NCBI GenBank assembly: GCA_033557465.1 | Contig: CM066044.1 | Span: 195,974,184-196,038,183, forward strand | DNA length: 64,000 bases | Origin: Ichthyophis bannanicus | Lineage: Eukaryota > Chordata > Amphibia > Gymnophiona > Ichthyophiidae | Direction of reading: 5' to 3' | Shown: piece after piece, positions 1 through 9,764 of the stretch | How the letters are laid out: each line of letters begins with the position of its first letter | Numbering within the stretch: the first letter of the stretch is position 1 | Translations under genes and position numbers: made by a program | The notes under the pieces: model-generated | Databases searched by the model: none | Told to the model about the DNA's origin: nothing | Seen by the model: the letters and a program-made list of their open reading frames with translations, nothing else

Positions 1-1705
1 CATGAACCTCTCTTTCACTACTGGCGCCTTCCCATCTGCATTAAAACTCACATCCATCAGGCCACTACTGAAAAACGCTAAACTGGATCCAAAACGGCCA
101 GACTCCTACAGGCCAATAGCCAGTATCCCCCTCTTAGCCAAGATCTTTGAGAAAGAGGCACAGCGCCAAATCCAAGACCACATCGACTCCGTAGCCCCTC
201 TAGACTATTCTCAACACGGTTTCAGAGAATTCCACGGCGTCGAGACACTGCTTACCACCCTCTTCAATGATATTCTCAATACCATAGACAACATCCGACA
301 AGGCGTCGTGCTAATCTTCTTGGATATAGCAGCAGCGTTTGACTCGGTAAATCACGAAATTCTCCTCGGTCGACTGGAAGGAAAAGGCATTTGCAACTCA
401 GCACTTGAATGGTGTAAATCATACCTCGACACCAGAATGCAATACGTCAAATCCGCAACAGGAGAATCAAAACTCTTCCATCAAAGACAAGGCGTTCCGC
501 AGGGGTCCTCACTCTCATCCCTCTTGTTCAACGTCTATATGCAGCCTATCTGCAATATCATCAGGTCCTTCAATGTGAAATGTATGATATACGCTGACGA
601 TATCCTACTCTACATGCCATTTTCCACAATGCAAATGGACTTACTGCCTATAACAAACTGCTTCGATGCAGTATCACAATGGCTCCTGTCACAGAACCTC
701 CGCATTCAGCATAAGAAAACTGAGGTTCTCTTTATCACAAGAGACCCCAACTTCACCCCACCACCACATATAAGTGTCAAGGGAGCTGACCTAGGCACCA
801 AGGATACAATAAAATACCTCGGAGTCACACTAGACCATAGGCTCGACATGAAATCACACATAAACAATATCGTAAAATCTGTATACTTCAAAATACGCAC
901 TCTTAGACACCTGCGTCCCCTACTAGACCACGAAGACTTCAGAACCATCTACCAAGCACTGATACTGCCGCACTTCGACTTCGCCAATTCCATTCTACAA
1001 GGACTCCCACAATCCACAATAAGCTCCTTGCAACTCGCAATGAACACCGCTGCCAGGGTTCTTCTAGGAGCGGCCAGAAGTGAACACATTACACCTATCC
1101 TCAAAGAGCTCCATTGGCTCCCTATACACGGAAGACTTACATTCAAAACCCTCCTTCTCACATTCAAGGCCTTAAATGGTTTATCGTCCACATCACTTAC
1201 CAAACTCATCCAATCCGTCCCATCAAATAGAAATAGGAGACATGCAGCATTAAACTCACTAACAACCCCAAAGGCTATAACAACGTGCAGCCTATCAACA
1301 TCAAACAGAGCTTTCATGTTTAGCGCACCAAAATACTGGAATGCTCTCCCACCTGATCTCCGCGCCATAACCGACCTAACCCAGTTCAGAAAGGCCCTTA
1401 AACTGCACCTTTTCATCAAATACTACCCTACATGAACCGTAACATAACAGCCTCACCCTAGTATAATCCACAATATCCCTCTTGTTCCAAGCATCACTGC
1501 TAATTTTATGTAAATAGTTCGAGCATGCTATCTAGCTAACAGATTATATACTCCATGTAAATAGTTCTCCCATGTTATCCAAGTTGATACTCCTGTTATA
1601 TGTAATACCAAACAGCCTGTTGTTCTGGTTCCTTTCTGTTATTTGTAAACCGCGCTGATGTCAAAGAGTGCGGTATATAAGAAGTTGAAATAAATAAATA
1701 AAAAA
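1..1705 (+). mobile_element. L2/CR1-group LINE, 3' part
   Basis: The reverse transcriptase ORF is followed by about 270 bases of 3' untranslated sequence. This ends in a conserved tail containing 'accgcgctgatgtcaaagag' and an (ATAA)n run near 1685-1705. The 5' part lies outside the window. Short reversed copies of the same tail recur at about 8563-8748 and 27690-27800, so this LINE family has been active repeatedly in this genome. Assignment to the L2 side of the L2/CR1 group is from general sequence character, not from a search. Confidence 0.85.
2..1435 (+). CDS. LINE reverse transcriptase, C-terminal 477 codons
   Basis: This is the reverse transcriptase part of a non-LTR retrotransposon ORF2; the protein copies element RNA into DNA at a nicked target site. 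Seen: the finger motif SYRPIASIPLLAKIFEK near residues 36-52, palm motif A 'FLDIAAAFDSVNH' near 105-118, the GVPQGSSLSSLLFNVY block, and the catalytic YADD at bases 590-601. The usual C-terminal domain follows, with '..YWNALPPDL..' near the end, before a TGA at 1433-1435. The frame is open from the window edge, so the listed first Met is unlikely to be the true start and the endonuclease domain should lie to the left. No frameshift is visible, which makes this the best preserved LINE polymerase here. Activity cannot be judged from a partial copy. Confidence 0.88.
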   Translation: MNLSFTTGAFPSALKLTSIRPLLKNAKLDPKRPDSYRPIASIPLLAKIFEKEAQRQIQDHIDSVAPLDYSQHGFREFHGVETLLTTLFNDILNTIDNIRQGVVLIFLDIAAAFDSVNHEILLGRLEGKGICNSALEWCKSYLDTRMQYVKSATGESKLFHQRQGVPQGSSLSSLLFNVYMQPICNIIRSFNVKCMIYADDILLYMPFSTMQMDLLPITNCFDAVSQWLLSQNLRIQHKKTEVLFITRDPNFTPPPHISVKGADLGTKDTIKYLGVTLDHRLDMKSHINNIVKSVYFKIRTLRHLRPLLDHEDFRTIYQALILPHFDFANSILQGLPQSTISSLQLAMNTAARVLLGAARSEHITPILKELHWLPIHGRLTFKTLLLTFKALNGLSSTSLTKLIQSVPSNRNRRHAALNSLTTPKAITTCSLSTSNRAFMFSAPKYWNALPPDLRAITDLTQFRKALKLHLFIKYYPT

Positions 1706-1739
1706 TATGCTGTGCCTTTGTGCAATGATGTCTTTTTTT

Positions 1740-2557
1740 TTTTTAAACACACGCTGTCAAAAAGAAGCACCCTAGCTGTCTCCCCTGATCAGCTCCCGCG
1801 GGCCTGCCAACTGCGGCCCTAGAAGCCGGGAAACAACCAAGAGTGAACGCCGGAGCAGCCCCTGTGCTCCCGCGCTAATGCCACGTGGCCAGGCCTGCAC
1901 TGAAAAAAGGCGCTCCTGCGCGCCGCGGCAAAAAACGGCCCCCAGCCCGCCCTCTTACCTCCGCTGCCCCTGCAGCTAGAATCTGACGGGCCGGTCACAC
2001 CGCAGCCCGAGGAGGACCAGAAGGCCTCAACTCCATCCTGCAAACACCACGCGGAGGGCCGACTCCGGACACCCCCGTGGGCAGTCAGAGGCGCGCTCAC
2101 AGGCAGGTCTTGTGTTTGGCGCTTGGCTGAACAGCTCTGTCACCTCCGCCGGCTCAGCTCCACTGCTCCCTACTGGGAGCTAACCGGACCCTCTACAGAA
2201 TATCGCGGGCCACTCGGAGGGGAAACTAAGAGAGGTAAGAGGAGAGCCTGAGGCACCAGAAGGCACAGCTCCTGAAATTTAAAGGCACAGCCCCACTTTT
2301 CTTTTTTTTTTTTTTTTTTTTTTAAACTAAAAGCCTACTACTTCACTCAAACTGTTTAATTGTTCCTCCAGTGAGCCCGGACCCCGGGCTCGACCTAGTC
2401 AGCTGCTTGGAGACTGAGGTAACTGATGGAGGAAGGCGGATCCCAGAGTTATATACGGATGACATCATGAAAAAGGAGGTTCCTCAGTCTCAAAGCTGCT
2501 GATTAAGGTGGACAACTCAGAGGTCCGGGACTAGACTGGGGATACGATCAGGAAGTG
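1740..2557 (-). mobile_element. DIRS element fragment 'F', right end only
   Basis: The block has a T-rich run at 2300-2324, then 'gttcctccagtgagcccgga', a 'cttggagactgaggtaactg' stretch, and a terminal part ending near 'acgatcaggaag'. The same order is seen at the right end of element A (22870-23150): T-run, 'ttactccagtgagccc', 'tggagactgg', 'acgataaggaa'. It is therefore a leader plus right terminal repeat. The coding part is absent and the GC-rich left portion has no convincing gag frame. Orientation follows from the right end lying at the right. Confidence 0.6.
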
Positions 2558-3018
2558 TTCTTGTACCCCTTCCTCTCAACCTTCCCTTGATTGAATTTAC
2601 TTCTTCCCCACTCCCCACAATATCTGTTCTCCTATCCCTTCTCACACTGCCCGGTGAGGTAGGAGGTTCTACAGCTTGGTCTAGGGGAGAAGCCTCCAAA
2701 ACTCTGCCCATATTGCAAGAAGTCCTAATGCACAGCCTAGGAGTGAAGGGTGAGCACCTAGCACAGTGACAGGAATGTCTGGGGTTTTTTTCCTGCTTCC
2801 TCTTTCAGTATTTCTGACTGCATCAGTGATCTTAAGAGGATGAAGCCCAATACTGCTGGTGTTTAGGTGAACATTATTACAAATCATACCTTAGCTTTTT
2901 TGTACAAATTGGTCATTGTCCACGAGGAAGACTATTGGCCAAAACATGTCAGGCTGACCTACTATTCTCAACAAAGGGTCCTAAAATATCCATGGTGTGC
3001 TTCTGTCCTGCTCCTCTC
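2558..3018. other. No gene or named repeat seen
   Basis: AT/GC-mixed sequence between a DIRS end and a CR1 tail. Short open frames on both strands show no recognisable protein and no good exon boundaries. It may be unique intronic or intergenic DNA. Confidence 0.4.
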
Positions 3019-3960
3019 TGAACATAAGAACATAAGATATGCCATACTGGGTCAGACCAAGGTCCATCAAGCCCAGTATTCTATTTCCAACAGTGGCCAA
3101 TCTAGGTCATATGTACCTAGCAGTTTCCCCAAGGGACACAGGTTCCACAATGCTTGTATTGGTTCAAGCATTGATATCCTGGGTCCCTTCTTAATAATGG
3201 CTTATGGACCTTTCCTCCAGGAACTTGTCCAAACCTTTTTTAAACCCAGCTACACTAACAGCCTTTACTACATCCTCCGGTAACAAATTCCAGAGTTTGA
3301 TTACACGTTGAGTGAAAAAATATTTATTTTTATTAGTCTTAAATAGTTTACCCTGTAGCTTCATTGCATGTCCCCTAGTCTTTCTATATTCTGATAAGGT
3401 AAACAATCGATCTACGTTTACCCGTTCCACTCCGCTCATTAATTCATAGACTTCTATCATATCTCCCCTCAGCCGTCTCTTTTCCAGGTTAAAGAGCCCT
3501 AACCATTTTAGCCTTTCTTCAGAGGAGTATCCTTCCATCCCCTTTACCATTTTGGTGGCTCTTCTCTGAACCTTTTCTAATAACTCTATATCCTTTTTAA
3601 GATACGGCAACCAGAATTGCACACAATATTCAAGGTGCGGTCTCACCATGGAACGATATAGAGGCATTATAATATCCTTTGTTTTATTTTCCATTCCTTT
3701 CCTTATCATACCTAGCATTCTATTTGCTCTCTTGGCCGCCGCTGCACACTGGGCCGAGGGTTTTAACATGGTATCCACAATGACGCCTAAATCTTTTTCC
3801 TGGGTGGTGGTTCCTAATGTGGAACCTTGCATCGTGTAACCATAGTTTGGGTTGTTCTTCCCTAGGTGCATAACCTTGCACTTGTCCACATTAAATTTCA
3901 TCTGCCATTTTGATGCCCAGTCTTCCAATTTATCAAGATCCTCTTGCAATTTTCCACAAT
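3019..3960 (-). mobile_element. CR1 LINE, 5'-truncated 3' fragment
   Basis: The low-coordinate end has the 8-base CR1-type terminal repeat ('gaacataagaacataag' on the plus strand) followed by the 3' untranslated segment with 'gccatactgggtcagaccaa'. The coding part runs to about 3960 and stops abruptly. At 3961 the sequence changes to an unrelated L2-type tail, so the copy is truncated there. It closely matches the CR1 at 50114-53022. Confidence 0.9.
3191..3949 (-). pseudogene. CR1 reverse transcriptase C-terminal domain (252 codons)
   Basis: This open frame covers the region after the catalytic motif of CR1 ORF2: '[19 protein letters not shown]', '[17 protein letters not shown]', '[20 protein letters not shown]', and the C-terminal '..[18 protein letters not shown]..'. 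The palm motifs and the endonuclease are missing through 5' truncation, so it cannot act alone. It matches the C-terminal half of the CR1 ORF at 50282-51853 with few changes, suggesting a relatively young insertion. Confidence 0.85.
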
Positions 3961-4216
3961 CCTCTTGCGCCCAGACACGTGTAAAAGACAGTCTCTGCTC
4001 ATCAGAGCTTACAATCTAATCACCTGATCTCCTTTGTGTTTCCTTACCAGTGCCCCTAGATGAATCCCATGTCTAAAGCTACTGTTTTGTCTGTCTTGGC
4101 TAGAATGTAAGCTCTGATGAGCAGGGACCATCTTTTACCTGTATTTGTGCAGTGCTGCGTACGTCTTGTAGCGCTATACAAATGTTCCATAGTAATAGTA
4201 GTAGTAGTAGTAAGAG
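3961..4216. mobile_element. L2-type LINE tail fragments
   Basis: 3965-4030 reads as a reversed L2-like tail ('ctctgctcatcagagcttac'). 4085-4216 is a forward tail with 'gtaagctctgatgagcaggg', 'gtagcgctatacaaatg' and a terminal (AGT)n run at about 4195-4213. The same tail appears reversed at 9790-9890 at the 3' end of an L2 copy. No coding sequence is present. Confidence 0.6.
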
Positions 4217-4270
4217 ACAACACAACAGCTGAGGACAAGGATACATCTAGGGGAATGGTAACGAAACACA

Positions 4271-4482
4271 TCAGCCCATTTCCAGTCCCACCCCAGCCCC
4301 AATTTCAACCCATTGCCAGTTCCCCAGCCCCAGTATCAGCCCATTTTTAGTTCAAGCCCTCCCTTCCGAGGATCAGCCCATTGCCAGTATCAGTCAGCCC
4401 CCTCCCCCTGTATCAGCCCACTCCCAGTCCCAGCCCCCCCCCCCCCAGTCCTGGTATCAGTCCATTTCCAGCTACTCACCAT
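4271..4482. repeat. C-rich minisatellite
   Basis: An imperfect tandem array built from units of about 25-35 bases containing 'agccccagtatcagcccatt' and 'ccagtccca', with a C10 run at 4437-4446. Short ORFs across it are Pro/Gln/Ser-rich artefacts of the array. Confidence 0.7.
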
Positions 4483-5019
4483 CAGCCACCCTTCCCTTCA
4501 GCAACACAGCTGCAGAATTAATGCTCATAAGAACATAAGATATGCCACAGTGAGTCAGACCAAGGTCCATCAAGCCCAGTATCATGTTTCCAGCAGTGGC
4601 CAATCTAGATCACAAGTACCTAGCAGTTTCCCCAAAGAACACAGATTTCACAATGCTTGTAATGGGGCAAGCAGTGGATTTTCCAGATCCCCTTTAATAA
4701 TGGTTTATGGACCTTTCCTCCAGGAACTTGTCCAAATCTTTTTAAAAGCCAGCTATACTAATGACTTTTACTACATCCTCCGGTAACAAATTCCAGAGTT
4801 TGATTATGCATTGAGTGAAAAAATATTTTCTCTTATTAGTCATAGTTTAAGCTGTAGCTTCATTGCATATCCCCTAGTCTTTCTATATTTTGATGGCGTA
4901 AACAATCGATCTAAGTTTACCTGTTCCACTCCATTCATTAATTTATAGACCTCTATCATATCTCCCCCCTCAGCCGTCTCTTTTCCAGGTTGAAAAGCCC
5001 TAACCTTTTTAGTCTCTCC

Positions 5020-6278
5020 TCATAGGGGTATCCTTCCATCTCCTTTTACCATTCTGGTGGCTCTTCTCTGTACCTTTTCTAATAATGCTATATCCTTTTT
5101 AAGATATGGCGACCAGAACTGCACACAATAGTCAAGGTGCGGTCGAACTATGGAATTATACAGAGACATTATATTATCCTTTGTTTTGGTCTCCATTCCC
5201 TTCCTTATCATTCCTAGCATCCTATTTGCTTTTTTGGCTGCTGCTGCACACTGGGCCGAGGGTTTCAGCATGTTATTCACAATGACGCCTAAATCTTTTT
5301 CCTGGGTTGTGGTTCCTAATATGGAACCTTGCATTGTGTAACTATAGTTTGGGTTGTTCTTTCTTAGGTGCATAAATTCGCACTTGTCCACATTAAATTT
5401 CATCTGCCATTTGAACATCCAGTCTTCCAATTTATCAAGGTTCTCTTGCCATTTTTATTTTTACAATTCTCTTGGGTTGTAACAACTTTGAATAATTTTG
5501 TGTCATCTGCAAATTTGATAACCTCACTCGTTATTCCCATTTCCAGGCCATTTATGAATATGTTAAAAAAGCAGACCCAGCACAGATCTCTGGGGTACTC
5601 CACTATTCACCTTTCTCCATTGGGAGAATTGGCCATTTAGCCCTACCCTCTGCTTTTTATCTTTTAACCAGTTCCTGATCCACAATAGTATACTGCCTCT
5701 TATCCCATGACTTTTTAATTTCGCCAAGAGTCATTTTCTGAAAATCCAGATACACTATAATCAACCGACTCACTTTTGTCTACCCGTTTATTCACACCTT
5801 CAAAAAAGCATAACAGATTAGTAAGACAAGACCTTCCTTGGCTAAAGCCATGTTGGCTGTCTCCCATTAAGCCATGACTATCTACATGTTCACTAATTTT
5901 GTTCTTTGTAATGGTTTCTATCATTTTTCCCGGTACTGACGTTAGGCTCACCGGTCTATAGTTTCCTGGATCACCCCTGGAACCCTTTTTAAAAATTGGC
6001 ATTACATTGGCCATCCTCCAATCTTCAGGTATTACAGATGATTTTAATGATAGTTCACAGTGTACAAATAGTATGTTTGCAATCTCATATTTCAGTTCTT
6101 TCAACACCCTTGGATGTATACCATCCGGTCCAGGTGATTTGTTACGCTTCAGTTTATAAAATAGTTGTAATACATCTTCCCGGTATATCAATATTTCTTT
6201 CAGTTCTTCTGTGGCATCACCTTTAAATACCACTTCAGGCTGGGGTAACATCCCTACACCTTCCTCAGTAAAGACCAA
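5020..6278 (-). pseudogene. Broken CR1 reverse transcriptase
   Basis: Three open pieces in different frames make one decayed polymerase. 5715-6278 carries the start of the domain: 'LKRNKSPGPDGIHPRVLKEL', 'NYRPVSLTSVPGKMIE', 'GDSQHGFSQGRSCLTNLL'. 5400-5603 carries the catalytic region ('EVIKFADDTKLFKVV'). 5020-5430 carries the C-terminal region ('LDYCVQFWSPYLKKDIALL'). Relative to the copy at 50282-51853, the sequence between about 5600 and 5715 is frameshifted and partly missing. It cannot produce an active enzyme. Confidence 0.82.
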
Positions 6279-6343
6279 AACAAAGAATTCATTCAGTCTC
6301 TCTGCTATGGCCTTGTCCTCTTAGTGCCCCTTTTACCCCTCTA

Positions 6344-6998
6344 TCATCTAATGGCCAACTGACTCACAGGTTTTTTGCTACAAATGTACGTGGAAAAGTC
6401 TTTATTATTTATTTTTGCTTCCACAACAAACCTCTTCTCAAATTCTCTTTGCCTGCCTTTATCAATGCCTTGCATACAGTGCTTATGTTGTTTCCAGTTT
6501 TCGCTATTTGGCTCCTTTTTCGGCAACAGCCTCTCTGATCTCATCTTTAAACCATGCTGGCAGTATTTTGGACTTCCTTCCACTTCTCTTAAAGCATGGA
6601 ATACAGCTGGTCTGAGCTGAAAGTTAAAAGGTAGTACTGTGAATTAAACTACCATCCTTCCTCCATTTATTAAATCAAACATGATCACGCTATGATCACT
6701 ATTGCCAAGTGGCCGCAAAACCCTTATCTCTTGTACCAGATCTTGTGTTCCAATAAGGACCAAGTCCAAAATAGTTCCCTTTTCGTTGGTCCATGAAGCA
6801 GTCATTTATTTCATCTAGAAATTTTCTCTCCCTAGAATGTCCTGCCATGAAACTGACCCAGTCGATTCCGGGGTAATTGAAACCACCCATTATTATTACT
6901 GTGCTGTAACTTTTGTTAGCTTCCCTGATTTCTTTGAGTATGTCGTCATCCATTTGTTCATTCTGGCCAGGCGGTCGACAGTATACCCCCACTGCCAT
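6344..6998 (-). pseudogene. Broken CR1 endonuclease and linker
   Basis: 6699-6998 encodes part of the AP-type endonuclease that nicks target DNA: 'MAVGVYCRPPGQNEQ' and 'STVIIMGGFNYPGIDWVSF'. The usual catalytic 'GDFN' reads 'GGFN' here, so an expected Asp is lost. 6344-6583 matches the linker between endonuclease and polymerase ('KKPVSQLA' near its end). The two pieces are out of frame with each other. The remaining N-terminal half is displaced to 7905-8046 and 8838-8945 by insertions. Confidence 0.75.
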
Positions 6999-7008
6999 CG
7001 CTTTCCCT

Positions 7009-7904
7009 CCCCCCCCCCCTTTTTTTAAATTTTATTTATTTTTATTTTTCTATCTTATGCAATTCACAAAATAAACAGAATAAAAAATATCTTGCACAGA
7101 TAGGGCTAATTAAAGAAAATTACAATATAGAAAATAAATTACAATTAACCATCCAAGCCTTCAAGTCCTCAATAAGTGAAGCAAGATAGGTCACAATACA
7201 AAGGAAATATTCTTAGATAGTCTTATAAAGAAATGAACAGACTTTAAGGGGGGAGGGGTAAGACTAAACCACTGCCATAAGGTTGACCCACATAACTAAA
7301 TAGGGGCACCTGGGAGGGGCAAAGAAGAGGGGTGCTGCGTGCTCGACTTTCTAGAAGATATAAAAGGAGGCCAACTGGGAAGGATCATAAAAAAATAGCT
7401 GTGATCAACCAATTTAACCAAACATTTACAAGGAAAACGCAAAAAAAAAAAGACCCCCAGTTGGATCACTTCAGCATGATACAGCAAAAATTGTTTCGCA
7501 ATCACTCACACACTCGCTCCCAAGTCCCCATGCAGGATCTCAGATGTTGGCTGATCTGGGGGGGGTTCAGCTCTCCGGACTGAGTGACACCTCCAGCCCA
7601 ACGACACCCAAGGACCCTCCTTCCACTACCGTTGTGTCCAGCAGACCATCTGGAGCTCCACCACCCCTCGACGGGGGGGGGGGCACACAAAAGAATCGAT
7701 GGGCCCACTAACCGCCGTCTTCTCACTACCCGGGGCCACTGCCAACAAAACTTTTTGCTCTATTTCCTACCAGAGTGCGGCATAGGGCAGGAAAAAACAA
7801 AAAAGCTGAAAAAGAAAAACAAAGGTAAGAGCCCCGACAGAGCGAAGTCAGCGGGCGTCTGTTCGACGCCATCTTGCTTGAAAACTCCGATCCATTTGAC
7901 TTTC
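7009..7904 (-). mobile_element. Retrotransposed insertion of unknown family inside CR1
   Basis: The flanking CR1 resumes with a short repeated 'ctttccc' on each side (about 7000-7006 and 7902-7908), consistent with a target duplication. The left end is T/A-rich ('ttttttttaaattttattta'), which on the minus strand is an A-rich 3' tail. The right end, read on the minus strand, begins with a GC-rich segment containing 'caagatggcgtcgaac', a YY1-like AAGATGGC as found in some LINE 5' regions. No reverse transcriptase is visible, so it may be an internally deleted LINE or a non-autonomous relative. Confidence 0.45.
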
Positions 7905-8046
7905 CCCTTTTTACATGGAATTTCAATTCATAGAGATTCTACAGTGCATTTTGTTTCCTGCAAAACTAATCCTTTGTGACTCAATGCCCTCTCTAACAAA
8001 GTGCAACCCCTCCACCTATTTGATCTGCTCTATCATTACGATATAG

Positions 8047-8838
8047 TTTGTACTGTGGCGAAACAGTGCGACAAGGTGTTAGCAAAAGCCAGAAGGATGC
8101 TGGTTTGCATACAATGAGGAATTACCAGCAGAACGGAAGAGGTACTAATGTCACTGTACAGATTGTTAGTGAGGCCTCACTTGGAATATTGTGTTCAGTT
8201 TTGGAGACCATATCTCTCGAAGGATATAAAAAGACAAACTGTTCAGAGGAAGGTGACCAAATGATTTGGAGTCTGCATTAGAAGACTTATGAGAAGAGAC
8301 TTGTAGACCTAAATATATACATTCTGGAGGAAAGGAGGGACAGGAGAGATATGATTCAGACCTTTAAATACTTAAGAGTATTAATGAACAAACAAACCTC
8401 TTCCAAAGATGGGGAAGCTGTAAAACTAAAGGGCATAACATGAAATGGCAAGGGGATAAACAAAGGCAATGTCAAATACTTTTTCACTGAAAGGTGGCGG
8501 ATGCTTGGAATGCCCTCCCGATGGAAATGGTGGGGGCAAATACAGTGACAGAATTCAAAATGGCATATTTTTATTATTTTATTTTATTTTATTAACAATT
8601 CTTATATACCGCACTATTAGACATCAGCGCGGTTTACATTGAACAGAAAACATCCGACAGGGACAGACACAGTGGATCTCTTTATAGCAACAGGATAAAA
8701 TCAAAACAAACCTAACTATCTTATATCTCAACAAATAGGGGTGACCTGCACAAAGCAGCAAGTGCACCTACTCTTGCCGCCTTGCTGGGCAGACTAGATG
8801 GAACATACTGGTCTTTATCTGCTGTCATATACTATGTT
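8047..8838 (+). mobile_element. CR1-like LINE 3' fragment inserted in CR1
   Basis: The plus strand reads as a decayed C-terminal reverse transcriptase segment ('..[16 protein letters not shown]..' around 8165-8220) like that of the element at 25800-25900. It ends with the family tail 'gggcagactagatggaacat' and 'tactatgtta' at 8838. It sits in opposite orientation inside the older CR1 copy, and is itself interrupted at about 8563-8748. Confidence 0.7.
8563..8748 (-). mobile_element. LINE tail copy (family of the element at 1-1705)
   Basis: Starts with a TTTTA-type run on the plus strand, then 'ataccgcactattagacatc' and 'agcgcggtttacatt', the reverse of the tail at 1640-1705. It is a third nesting level: tail inside CR1-like (+) inside CR1 (-). 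Confidence 0.7.
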
Positions 8839-9229
8839 AGGTATCAGTGTCCTACTCGTTGTCCTCCTTCCGCCATGTCTCCGATACACCAATCGTATCT
8901 AACCTCTCATTTAGTGCTATATATTTTAACTCTCACATCTTATTTTTTTAGACTTAACATTTACATACAAACATTTTAGAGGCTATATTTTATTCATATT
9001 AATCTGGTTATCGGTAGGCAGGGGAAATTTGGAATCTTTAAGCTCTGTCTGCTCTGTACTTCAGGGCATTTGGGTTACTTTTTTCTTTATTAGAACCTCT
9101 GTTGATATGCCCTAACTTCAGTCTTTTGCTAGTATCCTTCAAGGATACATTGTTCTGAACCATGTGCTCTTGGGTGACTGTCTGCTTTGCCCTATTATCT
9201 AGTTTAAAAGCTGCTTTGTCTCCTTTTTA

Positions 9230-9560
9230 AAGGTTAATGCCTGCAGCCTGGTTCCATCCCAGTTAAGGTGGAACCCATCCCTTTGGAAAAATCCCTCCTT
9301 TCCCCAGAAAGTTGCCCAGTTTCTAACAAACCCAAAACCTTCCATCCACGCACTGAGACTCCGGAGCTCTGCCTGCCTTTTGGGTCATGCGCGTGGAACA
9401 GGAAGCTTTTCTGAAAATGCTATCCTGGAAGTTCTGGATTTCAGCTTCTTACCTAAAAGCCTAAAAGTTGGTTTCCAGAACCTCCCTACCACACTTTCCT
9501 ATGTCATTGGTACCAACATGTACCAAGACAGCAGACTCCTCCCCAGCACAGCCACGTTAA
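9230..9560 (-). pseudogene. CR1 ORF1 esterase remnant
   Basis: On the minus strand 9503-9520 encodes HVGTND, the GxND-type block of the SGNH-hydrolase (esterase) domain found in ORF1 of CR1 elements. Further along, 9225-9310 encodes 'DGFHLNWDG' followed by a terminal 'KETKQLLN' and stop, matching the D-x2-H catalytic end of that domain. Frameshifts separate the two parts. The domain is thought to act with the ORF1 RNA-binding protein. It supports the view that this CR1 was nearly full length when inserted. Confidence 0.65.
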
Positions 9561-9764
9561 CAAAAGCAAATGCTTCTGCAGCTGTGTTAATGGGGAGGCA
9601 AAGAGTAAGCCAGTGAGGCATGCTTCCTACGCTCCTATTATGATGCGCCCTGAGCCAGTGCCTCACTTCTTAAGTCGGCCCTGGTGCTGGGGAAGAGATG
9701 GCTATCTTGATACAAGGGGGGGGGGTATCAATGACATAGGAAAGTCTGAGGTGGCGGTGGCTCT

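Larger units (their letters stand above)
4527..9620 (-). mobile_element. Long CR1 LINE copy, broken by two insertions
   Basis: The 3' terminal repeat and tail start at 4527. Reverse transcriptase fragments occupy 5020-6278, linker and endonuclease pieces 6344-7008, more endonuclease-region sequence 7905-8046 and 8838-8945, and ORF1 remnants follow to about 9560. Unlike the other CR1 copies here it reaches ORF1, so the insertion was nearly full length. Later insertions at 7009-7904 and 8047-8837 split it; the flanks join into sequence collinear with the CR1 copy at 52750-53020. Many frameshifts make it old and inactive. Confidence 0.8.

Noticed and set aside
1819..2100. 93-codon frame in GC-rich sequence
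   Set aside because: Lies in the leader of a DIRS right end; similar positions in element A are non-coding leader.
2790..2880. Possible host exon after a 'tttcag' acceptor-like site
   Set aside because: The encoded peptide is unfamiliar, no donor fits, and it does not match the next expected XPO6 segment.
4313..4786. 157-codon plus-strand ORF
   Set aside because: Runs from a minisatellite into the antisense of a CR1 tail; no coding support.
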